Shown here in pieces: positions 7,614 through 16,342 of a stretch of DNA of 64,000 bases. This DNA comes from Serratia nevei (GTDB lineage Bacteria > Pseudomonadota > Gammaproteobacteria > Enterobacterales > Enterobacteriaceae), in the NCBI RefSeq assembly GCF_037948395.1, contig NZ_CP149940.1, forward strand, positions 4,278,001-4,342,000. Direction: 5' to 3'. The notes beneath the pieces are model-generated. The model ran no database searches. It saw only the letters and a list, made by a program, of their open reading frames with translations, and was not told the origin of the DNA. Position 1 is the first letter of the stretch, and the number at the start of each line of letters is the position of its first letter. A program made the translations under genes and the position numbers.

Positions 7614-9301
7614 CACATTTTACCTATCATGCAGCCAGCAGCGGCCTGGATACCTTTTTGCAGACTGGTATCGTTAGCTTCCTGACGAATTGTTTTAAGT
7701 TCTTCTTTGAGCTTTACATTGCCTGCAGAGTCAGCGAGCGCATTGAGAATGTTTAATTCAGCCTCAAAATCCTCTTGGGCATTTAGAAAATCGGCATCTT
7801 CACGTGTCGCGCGTTTAGCCTGTTGCTCCGCCGCAGCACTGACAGACCCTGCAACGGGATCGGGCTGAAGCTGGGATTGCCTTGAAAGTTGCTCAATGGC
7901 AGTTGGTCTTTTAACCGGATCCATAAGGTCAAAGAATGGGTCTACGTTGATATCCTCACCGCGCTTCACCTGAGCTATAGCGGCGCGCATAGCGTTTTCT
8001 CGAATGGAGATATCAGCATCATCAAATCTTTGGGAGGCCGTTCGAATACCGCGAGCAAGCGGGCTTTCCTGCAAGCCTTCTCTTATCTGTTGGGCACGTT
8101 GTTCAATCAGCGGCTTGGCTGATTCCGGTATAAGCCCTTTGCTTATATCAGCAATATCCTGCGCAGCCTTGGCCCCTTCGACATGATTATCTATCTGCTG
8201 TTGAAGTTCTGCGTTGCGTGACTCAAGAGCAGCTTTTTCATCAGCAATATCCTGGCGGGCCTTAGTTTGCGCCTCTTTAAATTTCATTCGTTCAGCCTGG
8301 TAAGCTGACGTTCTTTCTTTCAATGTTGCATCTAAAGATTGGGTTAGCTGATTATTCCTGGTCAATTCTGACCGTAAAGCATTAACGTTATCTATCTGCT
8401 GACCAGCTATAGCACGGCGCTGTTCGATAAAATCAGGAATAACATCGCTATATCCTGTTGAATACGCATAATCATCAATGCTTTTGGATATAGAGTTATT
8501 TAACTCCGACCGACTAGTCTCAGCCGGCACAATATCCAAGGCACGTGGAGGTGGCATTACCTCCATTGGCATAGCCGAATCAACAGGGATAATGGCTGGA
8601 TCACCAGCGTCAACAGCGACAGGAGCTGACTCCTGACGGCGGCCACGGACCATATCCGCAATGAAACCACCACCAGCATGAAGCGCACCACCAGCGATCA
8701 TCCCCATCAGCAAGTTTCCGCCGGCATCGCCAATGGTGTAATTGTCACCCTCCGCCGCAGCGCCCATAGCGGTAAATGGTAGTGTTGCCGCAGTTTGCGC
8801 CCCGCCCATCACCGCTCCTTGCCCAAAACGCTCAGCAGCCCTTCCAAGCATTGTTGCTGATCGGGCTTGCCCGAAGAATGGAACCAGCCCAATCGCAAGG
8901 TTACCCGGGTCAACCATATTCCCGCCAAGGTTCGCAACGAACTTAAGTGGAGAAGACACAAGGCCAGACGGGGCCGACTGAATAATGGCCTGACGCTCAA
9001 GTCTGTTGCGAGTTTCAGAAATTACGTTGTCATAGAAAGCCTTGCTAATCCCTTGCGGTGGGACATTGATAGACTTTACGCCATAAGTTTTGAAACCAGC
9101 CTCGGCTTCGTCTTTCGTCATCCGCGGGGATTCAGGGTCCATGTTCAATGCATCTGCTTGCGATGCGCGCGCCCATGAGTTTAGAGGCCCCTCCCTAAAT
9201 CCCTCGGTAAATTCAGCCGATAGACTTTCACCTAGCCCTGATTCTAAATTGGCAAGTGGCCTGGTAACCGATGGATCAGGCTTGGTTGTATAAATTGTCA
9301 T
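7613..9301 (-). CDS. Phage ejection-like protein with hydrophobic Gly/Ala-rich segment (562 aa)
   Basis: Three parts can be seen. Residues 1-115 are a domain shared with the small gene at 4589-5047. Residues ~115-215 are a Gly/Ala-rich hydrophobic stretch (LVSSPLKFVANLGGNMVDPG and onward, TAATLPFTAMGAAAEG) able to form membrane helices. The rest, from ~265, is strongly coiled-coil and Gln/Glu/Ala-rich. Such a hydrophobic plus coiled-coil build is typical of phage proteins released into the envelope to form a DNA channel. The ATG overlaps the upstream stop (ATGA), with GGAG upstream. It lies between two other large virion-like genes in the same coupled operon. Role inferred. Confidence 0.6.
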   Translation of the reverse strand: MTIYTTKPDPSVTRPLANLESGLGESLSAEFTEGFREGPLNSWARASQADALNMDPESPRMTKDEAEAGFKTYGVKSINVPPQGISKAFYDNVISETRNRLERQAIIQSAPSGLVSSPLKFVANLGGNMVDPGNLAIGLVPFFGQARSATMLGRAAERFGQGAVMGGAQTAATLPFTAMGAAAEGDNYTIGDAGGNLLMGMIAGGALHAGGGFIADMVRGRRQESAPVAVDAGDPAIIPVDSAMPMEVMPPPRALDIVPAETSRSELNNSISKSIDDYAYSTGYSDVIPDFIEQRRAIAGQQIDNVNALRSELTRNNQLTQSLDATLKERTSAYQAERMKFKEAQTKARQDIADEKAALESRNAELQQQIDNHVEGAKAAQDIADISKGLIPESAKPLIEQRAQQIREGLQESPLARGIRTASQRFDDADISIRENAMRAAIAQVKRGEDINVDPFFDLMDPVKRPTAIEQLSRQSQLQPDPVAGSVSAAAEQQAKRATREDADFLNAQEDFEAELNILNALADSAGNVKLKEELKTIRQEANDTSLQKGIQAAAGCMIGKM

Positions 9302-11994
9302 TGGCCACTCCTGTGCTGAAGAGCATTACCCAGTGGGTTTTCCGCAGGCTTCTGTTCCTGGTAGCCAGTAAACTCCCTCGCAGGTTCTCCACGCAGGCTG
9401 CGATAGACATCCGACAAATCATTATTGATAGCGCGGTTGTCCATCCCATCCGCTGGTGTGAACGTAGCCGGAGTTTTTAATTCATGTAAACGTGCATTGA
9501 TAAAACTTCTATCAGCGATCCCCAGCTTGGAGAGTTCATTGAATGGAACAAAGATAGGATTGCCATCAGCCCCATTGATATAGGTCCGATCTGCAGTTAG
9601 ATAAAGCCCTTTTTCGTCTTCACTGGTAACCCATTCAGCATTGTTTTTAATTCTGGACAAAGCCATTGCCCTACCAACTTCTGCAGGTAAGCGAGTGTCA
9701 CCCACAAAACCTTGCGGGTCTATATCTTCTGGCTTTAATTTTTCCAGGTAGTTATCTGTTCCGTCAGTAATATCACGGACATTTAGGTTCAATGATTTTG
9801 GCAGACGCCAAGTACCTTCAAATTCGTATTGGTCGCCAGCGATCTGGGTGAATGCCATCTTGGCAGCAGATGCCCCGTCCATGCCACGCGATGCATAAAT
9901 ATATGCAAGCCGCTTGCCCTGCTCATTGAAGTCTGAGTATGCCTTCAGGCCACCCCTTTGAGATGCTAGTGACACACCAAAATCAGCAAACTGATCTGAC
10001 CATTCACTTTCAACAGATGATGATTGTGTTCCAGCCGCCTTCTTTAATTCATCCGTTGATAGCTTTCTATTTTGGAACAATGCATTAGCTGCATTTGCGT
10101 TATCAACAGACATTACAACACTTAGTGCACTTCCCGACTTCCCCTGTAATTGCGAGATTACAGCTGGAGCCTGGCTTCCATAGCTCTGGGCGATAGATTG
10201 TACTGCCGCCACACTTTGTTCATTGCTGTTATCGATCTGGTGCAGAATGCTATTGACCATCTCGGTAGGGAGTATGTCTTTACTACGTATTCCCAAGCGC
10301 TCTTTTTCAGCCTGAATTCGCGATGCAAAGAATTCACCGGTTACCTGGCGTTGAGAAAATTGGTCATAGACATGTTTGATGACTGGAGAGTTCTGAAGAA
10401 GCCACGTTCCTGGATCATCCTCCCTTGCCTTCTGCACCTGCGCAAACTTACTGGCAACTTGAGCATATCGTTGCTGCTTAAACGTAAAATCTGGATCGCT
10501 AACATCTGGCTTCATGGCATTTACTGCCGCCATGCCCTGCTGCACGTCACCTTGCACAATCGTTTGATAGGCCGGTTGCATGGCAAGGGTTTGTTGGTAG
10601 CGTTGGTATGATTGCTGTAGTTGCATGCGCTCTTGCGGCGTGGCACTAAGCGGCATTGATGCGATCCATTCTCTATCAGTAATAGGCTCAGGAACTTTGA
10701 GACCAAGCTCAACGCGCGAAACATCATCCTGCATTCGGTTCTGTAACCCAATGCGTGCCGCTGAATTCTGAAGATCGTATAGCCCAGCAATTTTTGCCAT
10801 GGCCGCAGATTTGTTCTGAGGACTCATGGCCTGCCAATATGGTGTGTTCATTAATCCAGTAATCGAGGCGTTGACTGGAATTCCTGGAGCAGAACCAACC
10901 ACTTTCGAGACATAGTTACGTGTTTCTTCAAAGGGTATTTTTGCTGCAAATTCAGCAGAAGAAATCTCGCCTTTACGTGGATCGCCAATTTGCTTGATCC
11001 ATTTATCAACCTGACCGTGACCTGCATTGTATGCGGCCACAGCAAGCACGGAATCCCCGTCATAACGTTTCATCTGAGACTGAAAATAGGCATGCCCAAT
11101 AGTTGCGTTATAGCGCGGATCATTAAGCCACTTATCCCTATCCCATGATAGACCAGCAAGCTGAGCCGCCTCGGGCCCGGTAGCTTCAGTTACCTGTGCA
11201 ATGCCAACGGCTCCTTTTGATGACATCAGCGGTGAGCCATTATTATCAAACTGATTTCCACCGCTTTCGGCACGAATCATCGCAGAGAATAATTGATCGC
11301 TATTAGCACCATCCGTTACAGGGATTATCCCACCTGGCCCCATGGTCTGTTGATACATATTGGTGTAGGCGGTGCTAAAAGCAGCATTGGCTGCACCTTG
11401 ATACCATTGTTGCCAATTCGCCTCTATCTCTTCTGGACTCTGGCCATGGGCCGCACCGAAGTCCATTATCGCCTGGCGAGCAGAAAGAACCACTGGCACA
11501 AACTGCGCTGGGTTTTTAGCTTGGGTCAAAAAATTACTGAGTACGCCTTGCTGTTGACCCACTTCATACTGCTGCTTCTGCCCAACCTCATACTGCCGGA
11601 AGCGGTTACCGTAACTACGTCCCAGCGGCTGGATCTGCTGGTCAAATGCCTTACGCATATACTCAGGTATCGATTCACGAATCGATGCAGCTTTATCTGA
11701 TATCAGCCCGGCGCGAGCTTCTCCCTGTCCAACGGCATTTTTACCCTGCAGGGTTATCAAACCGTTCTGAGGGTTGTTGTAGAGGTCATCGGCATACATG
11801 GAAAACTGGTTAATCTTGTCCTGCATGTCAGCCAAATCGACCTTTTGCCTTTCTTGCTGGTACACATCCAGCCCCTTTGCGCCTACATCGGCCAGCGCTG
11901 TAAAGACATTGTCTTTCGGAATCCTCAAATCTTGAGTGTTAACCGGCGCCATCTGGGATTGCGATTGACGTTGATAAGTTGGGACGATTGGCAT
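9298..11994 (-). CDS. Internal-virion-like protein with lytic transglycosylase (SLT) domain (898 aa)
   Basis: Residues ~232-345 form a Slt/soluble lytic transglycosylase domain: catalytic Glu in MIRAESGGN (~243), SSKGAVGIAQVTEATG (~258-273) and the AVAAYNAGHGQVDKWI signature (~318-333). This enzyme cleaves the glycan strands of peptidoglycan. The N-terminal ~200 residues and the ~550 after the domain are helical and Gln-rich with no enzymatic motif. A transglycosylase domain inside a very long helical protein is the hallmark of phage internal virion proteins that drill the cell wall during DNA ejection (T7 gp16 is the classic case); a housekeeping murein enzyme would have a signal peptide, which is absent. 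The start follows a Shine-Dalgarno GGAGAG, five bases after the preceding small gene. Confidence 0.8.
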   Translation of the reverse strand: MPIVPTYQRQSQSQMAPVNTQDLRIPKDNVFTALADVGAKGLDVYQQERQKVDLADMQDKINQFSMYADDLYNNPQNGLITLQGKNAVGQGEARAGLISDKAASIRESIPEYMRKAFDQQIQPLGRSYGNRFRQYEVGQKQQYEVGQQQGVLSNFLTQAKNPAQFVPVVLSARQAIMDFGAAHGQSPEEIEANWQQWYQGAANAAFSTAYTNMYQQTMGPGGIIPVTDGANSDQLFSAMIRAESGGNQFDNNGSPLMSSKGAVGIAQVTEATGPEAAQLAGLSWDRDKWLNDPRYNATIGHAYFQSQMKRYDGDSVLAVAAYNAGHGQVDKWIKQIGDPRKGEISSAEFAAKIPFEETRNYVSKVVGSAPGIPVNASITGLMNTPYWQAMSPQNKSAAMAKIAGLYDLQNSAARIGLQNRMQDDVSRVELGLKVPEPITDREWIASMPLSATPQERMQLQQSYQRYQQTLAMQPAYQTIVQGDVQQGMAAVNAMKPDVSDPDFTFKQQRYAQVASKFAQVQKAREDDPGTWLLQNSPVIKHVYDQFSQRQVTGEFFASRIQAEKERLGIRSKDILPTEMVNSILHQIDNSNEQSVAAVQSIAQSYGSQAPAVISQLQGKSGSALSVVMSVDNANAANALFQNRKLSTDELKKAAGTQSSSVESEWSDQFADFGVSLASQRGGLKAYSDFNEQGKRLAYIYASRGMDGASAAKMAFTQIAGDQYEFEGTWRLPKSLNLNVRDITDGTDNYLEKLKPEDIDPQGFVGDTRLPAEVGRAMALSRIKNNAEWVTSEDEKGLYLTADRTYINGADGNPIFVPFNELSKLGIADRSFINARLHELKTPATFTPADGMDNRAINNDLSDVYRSLRGEPAREFTGYQEQKPAENPLGNALQHRSGQ

Positions 11995-11998
11995 GGAA

Positions 11999-12172
11999 CT
12001 ACTCTCCTACTTGTTGCAATGCCTTGCGTATTAGGCCGCGGGCAATATCTTGAAGGGAAGGCGCAACGCCAAGTGGGGATTTACTGCGTTCCTGCTCTTG
12101 AAGGCGCTTCATCGCCTCAACGCAATCGTGCTCAATAAGTATTGGCTTGGGGTTGAAGCGGGCATTTTTCAT
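11999..12172 (-). CDS. Small first gene of the ejection-like cassette (57 aa)
   Basis: The minus-strand frame opens at ATG 12172 (MKNARFNPKPILIEHDCVEA) and ends with GGAGAGTAG, so its last codons carry the ribosome binding site of the transglycosylase gene. The C-terminal half (SLQDIARGLIRKALQQ) is an amphipathic helix pair that resembles the second half of ribbon-helix-helix proteins; this is weak. It is the promoter-proximal gene of the five-gene cassette and could be its regulator or a small virion component. No other family likeness. Confidence 0.5.
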   Translation of the reverse strand: MKNARFNPKPILIEHDCVEAMKRLQEQERSKSPLGVAPSLQDIARGLIRKALQQVGE

Positions 12173-12785
12173 GTATGTAATCCCATGACTGGTTATGCAT
12201 ACAATGATACTTCAGGACGAAAAACACGCAAAATTAATTTTCTATTTAAATAAAAATAAATAGAAAAATATTCCATTAAATTAAGGTGAAGTAGTATTTA
12301 TTTTCATTAAGCAATCATGCATTAACCATTTGAAAGAAATAGATAACGTAATGATTTGGCGTATAAAAAGTGATAACTAAAGTGATGATGGTTAGTCTTG
12401 TGATTGTTTATTCATGGGATAGAACCGCCAAGCGGCGGAAACTGTGCTGTGTGACTTGCCGTGACTCGTCACGCTTTACCATGTGACACGTCACAGCGTC
12501 CTGAGCATCAGCTCTCACCAGATCTATGTCTGCCCACACGCAACTTCACCATTGCGGAGCGGTGTGGTGGTTGTTCCAGCCACAATTGTACTTCCTGTTG
12601 GCGGCGAGGTGTTTAGGTCGGAAAACCGCGTTCATGCCAAGGGGCGCTAAGGTGCCCAAATGCAGTGCTCTTTCCGTTGTGCCGCAACCGTTAACAACCT
12701 GAAGCTGTGTGCAAGATTTAGCTCAGCTTGCGCGAGCATTTTTTATGGTAAGTTATATGGCCCCTACACACATAAAGGATGTTTT
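12173..12785. promoter_or_regulatory. 613-bp divergent non-coding region with repeats and hairpins
   Basis: No gene is convincing here. The left part (12173-12400) is very AT-rich and must hold the promoter of the minus-strand cassette; an 11-bp AT inverted repeat lies at 12238-12267. Two GTGAC-NN-GTCAC palindromes follow at 12461-12494. The right part, about 12540-12785, is GC-richer and has several hairpins: GTGGTTG/CAGCCAC at 12567-12583, CGG-AAAA-CCG at 12619-12628 and GGGCGC/GTGCCC at 12642-12657. It may be a leader or small RNA for the gene at 12786, or a packaging or other cis site. Confidence 0.5.
12461..12494. promoter_or_regulatory. Tandem GTGAC-NN-GTCAC palindromes, candidate operators
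   Basis: GTGACTCGTCAC (12461-12472) and GTGACACGTCAC (12483-12494) are centred 22 bp apart, i.e. two helical turns, with an extra half-site GTGAC at 12451. Same-face tandem palindromes suggest cooperative binding by a dimeric regulator. The protein that binds is unknown. Confidence 0.5.
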
Positions 12786-13289
12786 ATGCGCCCTGACGAA
12801 TTTTTTTTCCCTCATATTTTCACTTATGAATCCCAGACGTTTTACGGTAACAAGGTAAATAGTAAAAACGAAATATTGATCACTCTAATTGATGAAACCT
12901 GCCCTTTTGATATAGGGAAACTCATAACTCTTCAGCAGGGGACAAAAGAGCGGCACTTTGAAATTCTAGATTATGATGTAAATCAAAGCCTTGATATTGG
13001 CGGCGGCGGTTATCCCTACTTAGCTAGCCTAAAAGTCAGAGCGTTGGATGTAAAGCCCACACCTCAACCAAATGTAACTAGCATTACATTCAATGGAGCA
13101 GTACATGCGGGGGGCGATTTTCAAGCTGGCTCTATTAACTCGATAACCAAAAATATAACTATTGAGCAGTTAGCAAAAGCTATTGAAGAAAGTAATGACC
13201 CTGAGGTGAAGAGTCTTTGGAGTAAATTGACCAATAACGCTTCATTTGCAGCTATTGCTGCAGGCGTGGCTCAATCATTGCTTGGCTGA
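12786..13289 (+). CDS. Hypothetical protein (167 aa), isolated + strand cargo gene
   Basis: ATG 12786 follows AAAGGA at good spacing; the open frame upstream to 12660 has no ribosome site. The N-terminal ~100 residues are beta-rich (MRPDEFFFPHIFTYESQTFY). A short linker NGAVHAGGDFQAGSINSI leads to a C-terminal helical part (ITIEQLAKAIEESNDPEVKS, then a hydrophobic end FAAIAAGVAQSLLG). A beta domain, a 'GxVxxGxxQxG' linker and a helical tail recur in small phage-defence-linked hypothetical proteins; that likeness is from memory and weak. The gene is AT-rich, has its own terminator and stands between the cassette and the replication iterons. Confidence 0.6.
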   Translation: MRPDEFFFPHIFTYESQTFYGNKVNSKNEILITLIDETCPFDIGKLITLQQGTKERHFEILDYDVNQSLDIGGGGYPYLASLKVRALDVKPTPQPNVTSITFNGAVHAGGDFQAGSINSITKNITIEQLAKAIEESNDPEVKSLWSKLTNNASFAAIAAGVAQSLLG

Positions 13290-13294
13290 GGTAA

Positions 13295-13321
13295 AAAGCC
13301 ACCTGCTGAGATGGTGGCTTT
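13295..13321 (+). terminator. Terminator after the 167-aa gene
   Basis: AAAGCCACC and GGTGGCTTT form a perfect 9-bp stem with a 9-base loop, five bases after the stop codon. Symmetric A and T flanks allow it to act in both directions. Confidence 0.8.
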
Positions 13322-13418
13322 ACACAACGCCCCTCAAAAGAGGCCATATTCGAGTTAATCTAGCAAAAACTCCATCCAGGATGGATATCTAAGATATCAA
13401 CAAGAAACCCAATAGTTT

Positions 13419-13529
13419 GTTAGTTCAAAAGTGCCATTTGTTGGTTCAGTGTTAGTTCAAAATGAACGATAATTCTCTTTTAGAACAACCATCTTTACAA
13501 GTTGAACCAACTGAACTGACTGAACCAAC
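13419..13529. repeat. Right iteron cluster with arm of 42-bp inverted repeat
   Basis: It contains GTTAGTTC (13419-13426, 13451-13458), GTTGGTTC (13440-13447) and GAACCAAC (13504-13511, 13522-13529). Bases 13484-13525 pair with 2000-2041 as an inverted repeat, 41 of 42 matching. It lies 24 bases beyond the stop codon of the primase-helicase gene, a likely place for that protein's binding sites. Candidate origin or crr-like element, by analogy with P4. Confidence 0.65.
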
Positions 13530-13552
13530 ATATTTTTATCACATGTATAGAT

Positions 13553-16342
13553 TTACTCTTCTGACTGTTCGCCTTCTGGCAAATGATGGATCACGTACAC
13601 ATTAATCTGCCGCCCATCTATGCGCGGTGATTTTCGCTGATAACCCCTTCCACTGGCTGGCAGTGTCAGCATTCCAGCTCCTGCCAAAACTTTGGCAAAA
13701 TGCTTCGAATTGAAACCCCGCGCTATCTCATCCTCGAAAGCTGCAGGAAACGTATAGAACACCATGGCATCACTATCATGCTTTCCCTTATCTCTGTAGC
13801 CAGCCAAATCACGTATAGGAAACCCCTGCGGGTCATAAGGTAGTGGTGCGAAGCGGCTCAAACCGTAGGCATTCAGGAAAGATTCTGTCTGCTCGATAAT
13901 CTGCTGGTGTTCTTTGTTGCCAGTACCGAACTCTTTGATCCAGGAGTTGAAATTGTGTTGTATCGCGTCTCGGCATTCCTGCTCATTCCATCCAGTAACA
14001 ACACAGCCGAGAAGTAATGCGGCTTCAAGTACAGCAAACCGCGCCGCTACCCGGTGAACCTGTTCGCCGTAATCTGCCGGGATTAGTGAGCGCCATCGTT
14101 CCTCAGCAGCTCTCACCGCAACTATGGCCTGTTGCTTGTGGTCAGCGAGGTGCTTAATCCAATAGCGTCCAGCGGCTCCATAGTTGTGCTGATAGGCATC
14201 TTTCAGGGCGTCGGCGTGAGCCTTTCCGTTAGGTGTTTCGTGATGGTGTTGTGACTTCTCCAGCGGGATGTTTAACAGGCGCACCAGTTGTCCAGCCTTC
14301 ACTTTGCGTCCAGCGGTAGCAATGAAGGTTTCAATGTCCATTTCCCCGGTACTGAGAGCCACTGTACGCCAACGCTTCAAATCACGGTTGCCGCCCTCCT
14401 TGGCCCCTTGCAGCTTACCGACGCCGTTAAACAAAGTGTAGGCAGATTTCGCTACACTATCCGGATCAGCACCTTGTCCCACCTCATCAAGCGGCATCAG
14501 GCCGTCATTGTGCGCAGCCGCCTCGTTGGCTATCCCTAGCGCGGTACCGAACCACGTCAAGCGCAAGCCATCTGGCTCACCGTACAGACTGCTGGCAATA
14601 TTGGCGGTCGTAGTCTTACCGGCACTGGATTGCTCGTAGAAGTGGATGCCGAACCCGTCAGCGCCGGCCAGCCCAATTAGTGGGGCTGCCAACGCAGCGC
14701 CGATACCTGCCATCATGGACGGGTTTCCCCTAGCCAAGCGCGCCACCGAATCACGCCAGCTTTCTGGCGTTCCCTTGACGGTATATCCGGCTGCCGCGGC
14801 ACTACGGCCATTGAATAGTACCGGTCTTTCAGGTGAACCGATTATTTCTCCGTCTGGCATGATATATGCCCCACATTGCCAGCCCGTAGCCTGTGCCACA
14901 CGCCAGATTTCGCGGGAGCCGCCACACTGCAGCCAGTCGGCTAGTGTCGCCCTGAGCGCGTTTTTTGTGGTCACGTTGACCCCACCCGCCTTAAGTGTTC
15001 TCCAACCCTCACGCTCGCCAATATCGGCCAAAGGGATAGCGGCGGTAGTAGGTGTGCTTTCACCCACCGGTAGCCAGCGAATAATCAGGTATTGGTCTTT
15101 GTCGTCCCTGCCGGTGCCGATCACTTCCAGCGGCGAACACAACCACGATTCATTGTTGATAACCTCACCACTCACTTGATCTACCTTCGGCGTGATCCAG
15201 AAAACGCCGTCCTTGCGGCTCTCAATGCGAGGTTTTAGCGGGTCAGCCTCTTGGTGGTCTTTTTTACCGCCCTCAATGGCTTTCAGTTGGACACTCACAC
15301 CTTCCCCCTTGGGTTGACACAGTGAATTGTTAAATGCCAGTACAGCGGCTTCTATCCCGTTCTGCTGGCGATAATCATCCCAATCAGCCTTGTACTCTGT
15401 CGGTGGTATTGATACCCACCCAGCGACAGCAGCAGCGGCTTTCTCTGCTGCGATCCGGCCCGTGTTCTTCCTCGGCTTACCGTGCTCGTCCAGTTCGCCC
15501 GGTTCGTGGTAGTCGTTATCCCCTGCAATGATGATTTGCGCGTCTGGATACCGGCGGTGCATCGCCTCCGCTACATGTAATAGGTTCCCGGCATCGATCG
15601 CGGCTACCGTCAGCGCGTCAGGGCGTATCAGGTGAGCGGTTAGGGTAGTTGCCAGCCCTTCACCAATAATCACCACTTTTGGGTGCTCTGGTCCACCAGC
15701 CAGGGTATGGGATGCTCCGCGCTTGGTGCCGTCCGTTACCTGACGTTTCTCACCTGCGGGGGTGATAGTCTGTGCTGCCGTGACTGCGCCGGTTTCATCA
15801 GTCAGGGCCACCAGCAAGCGGCCATCTTTCAGTGTGGGGAAGGTGAAGCCGGTCAGCCCCTTAGCCTTAAGATATTCAGGCTCGCTTTCCACTGCATCGA
15901 CAGTCAGTGATTGCCAGCGCCGGTTAAACTGCTGGCTCTTACGCTCATGATCTGCGGCTTCTGCCTGCCGGCGCTCCTGCTCACGTTGTTGCCGCTCAGC
16001 CTCCATTGCAGCCTTGTTCTGGCGAGTAGCTTCTGATCCGGTATCTGCTGCCCGGTAATCGATAGCCAGCACGTCAGCAACCATCCGAGCGGCTTCGGTA
16101 GCGTCGCACCGGTTTACTTTCTGGATGAGATCTAACCCGTCACCAGCTCCACATTGGTTGCAGAAATGGGAGCCGCGCCCGTTATCATCGAACCGAAACC
16201 GATCACGCCCGCCACAAGCAGGACATGCCACTTGCGCACGTGGGCTAACGGGAACGTCGATCCCCACCATCGGCAACACATCAGGCCAGCGGTTGGCTGC
16301 TAATTTGGTCACTTCGCGGATCAGGTCAATGTTACGCATCAT
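13553..16342 (-). CDS. P4 alpha-type primase-helicase
   Basis: About 929 aa from ATG 16342, chosen because GGGGGA lies four bases upstream; ATG 16354 is also in frame. Domains in order: zinc-ribbon primase motif CPACGGRDRFRFDDNGRG with the second pair CNQCG (~residues 33-60); Toprim domain with VVIIGEGLATTLTAHL (~225) and AGDNDYHEPGE (~270); a DUF927-type superfamily-3 helicase module with Walker A EQSSAGKTTTANI (~550) and acidic Walker B-like LMPLDEVGQG (~590). In P4 this protein makes primers, unwinds DNA and binds the origin iterons. It ends the long minus-strand operon and overlaps the preceding gene. GAACCAAC iterons follow the stop codon. Confidence 0.9.
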   Translation of the reverse strand: MMRNIDLIREVTKLAANRWPDVLPMVGIDVPVSPRAQVACPACGGRDRFRFDDNGRGSHFCNQCGAGDGLDLIQKVNRCDATEAARMVADVLAIDYRAADTGSEATRQNKAAMEAERQQREQERRQAEAADHERKSQQFNRRWQSLTVDAVESEPEYLKAKGLTGFTFPTLKDGRLLVALTDETGAVTAAQTITPAGEKRQVTDGTKRGASHTLAGGPEHPKVVIIGEGLATTLTAHLIRPDALTVAAIDAGNLLHVAEAMHRRYPDAQIIIAGDNDYHEPGELDEHGKPRKNTGRIAAEKAAAAVAGWVSIPPTEYKADWDDYRQQNGIEAAVLAFNNSLCQPKGEGVSVQLKAIEGGKKDHQEADPLKPRIESRKDGVFWITPKVDQVSGEVINNESWLCSPLEVIGTGRDDKDQYLIIRWLPVGESTPTTAAIPLADIGEREGWRTLKAGGVNVTTKNALRATLADWLQCGGSREIWRVAQATGWQCGAYIMPDGEIIGSPERPVLFNGRSAAAAGYTVKGTPESWRDSVARLARGNPSMMAGIGAALAAPLIGLAGADGFGIHFYEQSSAGKTTTANIASSLYGEPDGLRLTWFGTALGIANEAAAHNDGLMPLDEVGQGADPDSVAKSAYTLFNGVGKLQGAKEGGNRDLKRWRTVALSTGEMDIETFIATAGRKVKAGQLVRLLNIPLEKSQHHHETPNGKAHADALKDAYQHNYGAAGRYWIKHLADHKQQAIVAVRAAEERWRSLIPADYGEQVHRVAARFAVLEAALLLGCVVTGWNEQECRDAIQHNFNSWIKEFGTGNKEHQQIIEQTESFLNAYGLSRFAPLPYDPQGFPIRDLAGYRDKGKHDSDAMVFYTFPAAFEDEIARGFNSKHFAKVLAGAGMLTLPASGRGYQRKSPRIDGRQINVYVIHHLPEGEQSEE

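Noticed and set aside
12483-12494. CRP/FNR-like site TGTGACACGTCACA
   Set aside because: The spacer is four bases, not the six needed for CRP, so it is treated as an unknown palindrome.
12598-12612. Lambda cosN-like GGCGGCGA stretch
   Set aside because: Only about eight of twelve cosN bases match and neighbouring cosB/cosQ-type sequence is not seen; this is too weak to call a cos site.
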